From VAZQ01 sp963841105 (lineage in GTDB: Bacteria > Pseudomonadota > Alphaproteobacteria > Rhizobiales > Xanthobacteraceae), in assembly GCA_963841105.1 (NCBI GenBank), contig CAWJCB010000009.1, positions 124,001 through 188,000 of the forward strand: a DNA stretch of 64,000 nt. Direction: 5' to 3'. This document shows positions 62,251 to 64,000 of this stretch, piece by piece. The translations under genes and the position numbers were made by a program. Under the pieces are notes generated by a model. It saw only the letters and a list, made by a program, of their open reading frames with translations, had not been told where the DNA came from and made no database searches. Each line of letters opens with the position of its first letter. The first letter of the stretch is position 1.

Positions 62251-64000
62251 ATGAAAACCGTCGCCATCATTCAGGCGCGCATGGGGTCGAGCCGGCTTCC
62301 GGGCAAGATATTGATGAACCTTGCCGGCGAGCCCGCACTCGCCTGGACCACGCGTGCCGCTCAAACCGCGCTGGGTATCGATGAGGTCTGGATCGCGACC
62401 TCCGAGACGGCGCCCGATGATGCGGTAGCGCGCTGGGCCGATGAACATCAGGTACCAGTGCATCGGGGCTCGGAGCACGACGTGCTCGACCGCTATGCAG
62501 GCGCCGCCAGCGCAAGCGGGGCGGACATCGTCGTGCGCCTCACCGCAGACTGTCCATTCCTCGATCCGCAGGTTGTCGCACAAACCGTGCGCCTGCGGGC
62601 GATCACGGGTGCCGCCTACGCGTCGAATGTCGACCCGCCGACCTGGCCGGACGGCCTCGATTGCGAAGTCCTCACAGCTGAGGCCTTGCTCACCGCGGCT
62701 GCCGAGGCGACCCGCGCCAGCGACCGGGAGCACGTCACCCCGTTCGTTCGCAACAATCGCGCGCGTTTCCCAGCGGAGACTTTGATAGCGCCCTTGCCCG
62801 GGCTCGCCAGGGAGCGCTGGACGCTCGATACGCCGGCCGACCTTGAGTTTCTCTCCGCGGTGGCCGAACGGCTGCCGCGCGCTCGGCCGCCTTCGTATCT
62901 GGAAGTGCTGGCGGTGCTCGATTGCGAGCCCAAGTTGCGTGAGGTCCGTCGCGACATTTCACGCAACATTGGATTTAGCAAGAGCCTGCGCGGCGAGAAG
63001 GTCGAAACAAAGCGCAGCTACTCGCGGTCGCAGCAAGTACTCGAGCGCGCGGAGCAGATCATCCCCCTCGGCTCGCAGACCTTCTCGAAGAGCAAGATCC
63101 AGCTGCCGCAGGGCGCCTCGCCGCTGTTCGTCACGCACGGGGATGGCGGGCGCGTCTTCGACGTGGACGGCAACGAATACGTCGATCTCATCATGGCGTT
63201 GATGCCCAATGTGCTTGGGTACCGCGACCCGGACGTGGACCTCGCCATCCGCCGGCAGTTGACGCGCGGCATCAGCTTCAGCCTGCCGACCGAGCTCGAG
63301 ACGCAACTGGCCGAGCGGCTGGTGAAGCACATCCCCTGCGCGGAGATGGTCCGCTTCGGCAAGAACGGGACGGATGCGACCTCGGCGGCCGTCCGACTCG
63401 CGCGGGCCGCAACCCGTCGCGATCGCGTGATGTTGTGCGGTTACCACGGCTGGCAGGACTGGTACATCGGCGCGACCTCCCGCAATCTCGGCGTTCCGGC
63501 CGACGTCTCCGCTCTTTCGCATCTTGTGCCGTATGGCGATCTCGCCGCGGTGGATACCCTGCTTGCAAAGCATCCCGGCGAGTTCGCCGCGCTCATCATC
63601 GAGCCCGCAGGATCGGTCGAGCCTCCCGCGGGGTATCTGCTGGGGCTCAAGGACCTCGTCCGCCGCCATGGAGCATTGCTGATCTTCGACGAGATCGTCA
63701 CCGGTTTTCGCTGGTCGCTCGGCGGCGCCCAGGCCTATTACGGCGTCGCGCCCGACCTCGCCTGCTTCGGTAAAGCAATGGGCAACGGCATGCCGATTTC
63801 CGCCGTCGTAGGCCGAGCCGATATTATGCGGCTGATGCAGGATATTTTCTTCTCCGGCACCTTCGGCGGCGAAGCGCTGTCGCTCGCCGCCGCGATCGCG
63901 ACAATCGACAAGATGGAACGCGAGGATGTCACCGGCCGGCTCTGGCAGTCCGGCGGCCAGCTGATGCGCGCCACACGCGAGAAGATCGCGGCTGCCGGGC
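62251..64000 (+). CDS. cytidylyltransferase (SpsF-like) fused to a class III aminotransferase (partial)
   Basis: One open frame from ATG 62251 to the window end, 583 complete codons and no stop. Residues 1 to about 240 are a CTP_transf_3/SpsF-type nucleotidyltransferase (VAIIQARMGSSRLPGKILMN, VRLTADCPFLDPQVV, SNVDPPTWPDGLDCEVLTAE). After a short linker (about 240-257) comes a glutamate-1-semialdehyde-mutase-like class III aminotransferase: FGKNGTDATSAAVRLARAAT, LCGYHGWQDWYIGATSRNLG, LLIFDEIVTGFRWS and the PLP Lys508 in ACFGKAMGNGMP. It begins 10 nt after pseI. The cytidylyltransferase half belongs to the same superfamily as PseF, which is otherwise missing here. The end lies beyond the window. 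Confidence 0.85.
   Translation, partial: MKTVAIIQARMGSSRLPGKILMNLAGEPALAWTTRAAQTALGIDEVWIATSETAPDDAVARWADEHQVPVHRGSEHDVLDRYAGAASASGADIVVRLTADCPFLDPQVVAQTVRLRAITGAAYASNVDPPTWPDGLDCEVLTAEALLTAAAEATRASDREHVTPFVRNNRARFPAETLIAPLPGLARERWTLDTPADLEFLSAVAERLPRARPPSYLEVLAVLDCEPKLREVRRDISRNIGFSKSLRGEKVETKRSYSRSQQVLERAEQIIPLGSQTFSKSKIQLPQGASPLFVTHGDGGRVFDVDGNEYVDLIMALMPNVLGYRDPDVDLAIRRQLTRGISFSLPTELETQLAERLVKHIPCAEMVRFGKNGTDATSAAVRLARAATRRDRVMLCGYHGWQDWYIGATSRNLGVPADVSALSHLVPYGDLAAVDTLLAKHPGEFAALIIEPAGSVEPPAGYLLGLKDLVRRHGALLIFDEIVTGFRWSLGGAQAYYGVAPDLACFGKAMGNGMPISAVVGRADIMRLMQDIFFSGTFGGEALSLAAAIATIDKMEREDVTGRLWQSGGQLMRATREKIAAAG

Overview
The window reads as chromosome of a GC-rich alphaproteobacterium of the order Hyphomicrobiales (Rhizobiales), most like Bradyrhizobium/Rhodoplanes/Pseudolabrys-type soil bacteria. 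Reasons: a 1536-residue two-membrane-segment coiled-coil protein of the polar-growth (GPR/RgsE) type, a perfect CtrA-type box in front of it, typical rhizobial small proteins, many solute-binding proteins, and the dispersed palindromic repeats common in these genomes. No tRNA, rRNA, CRISPR array, transposase or phage gene was seen.

Layout. 0-3 kb: the end of a solute-binding protein, three small unknown genes and a frameshifted phenylacetate-CoA-ligase-like gene, visibly more AT-rich than the rest. 3-8 kb: an outer-membrane protein, a large secreted SGNH hydrolase, a ferredoxin/ferredoxin-NADP reductase pair and an Hpt protein. 8.8-13.5 kb: the giant coiled-coil protein. 13.5-21 kb: metabolic and transport genes (iron-type binding protein, dipeptide epimerase, MFS permease, threonine/serine dehydratase-like enzyme, an SDR lacking the usual Tyr/Lys pair, a fumarylacetoacetase-family hydrolase). 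21-24.5 kb: a TPP-riboswitch operon thiM-thiE-thiD with a TRAP receptor gene translationally coupled to its end. 24.8-31.2 kb: a stand-alone Lrp ligand-binding domain, two c-type cytochromes and an RND efflux adaptor/pump pair.

31.5-64 kb is one long surface-polysaccharide and glycan locus. Its first half makes and modifies nucleotide sugars (gmd, manC, UDP-glucuronate 4-epimerase, UDP-sugar dehydrogenase, Gfo/Idh oxidoreductase, DegT aminotransferase). It also holds glycosyltransferases, a WecA-type initiating transferase, MurJ and YbhN-type membrane proteins, an MBOAT/AlgX-like O-acetylation pair, an asparagine synthase and an EPS-type MarR regulator. Its second half (55.1-64 kb) is a nonulosonic (pseudaminic) acid cluster: pseB, pseC, an aldo/keto reductase, a pseG-pseH fusion, a methyltransferase, a PIG-L deacetylase, pseI, and a cytidylyltransferase-class III aminotransferase fusion that runs off the end.

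Two cross-cutting observations. (1) Six genes carry eight frameshifts, and every one is a net +1 insertion; six of the eight sites contain the word GAAC where GAC would restore the frame. This smells of a systematic sequence or assembly error but needs reads to settle. (2) Palindromic repeats sit in most gaps of the glycan locus; in three genes they encode the last residues and the stop codon, and one composite repeat flanks manC plus a glycosyltransferase in inverted orientation.
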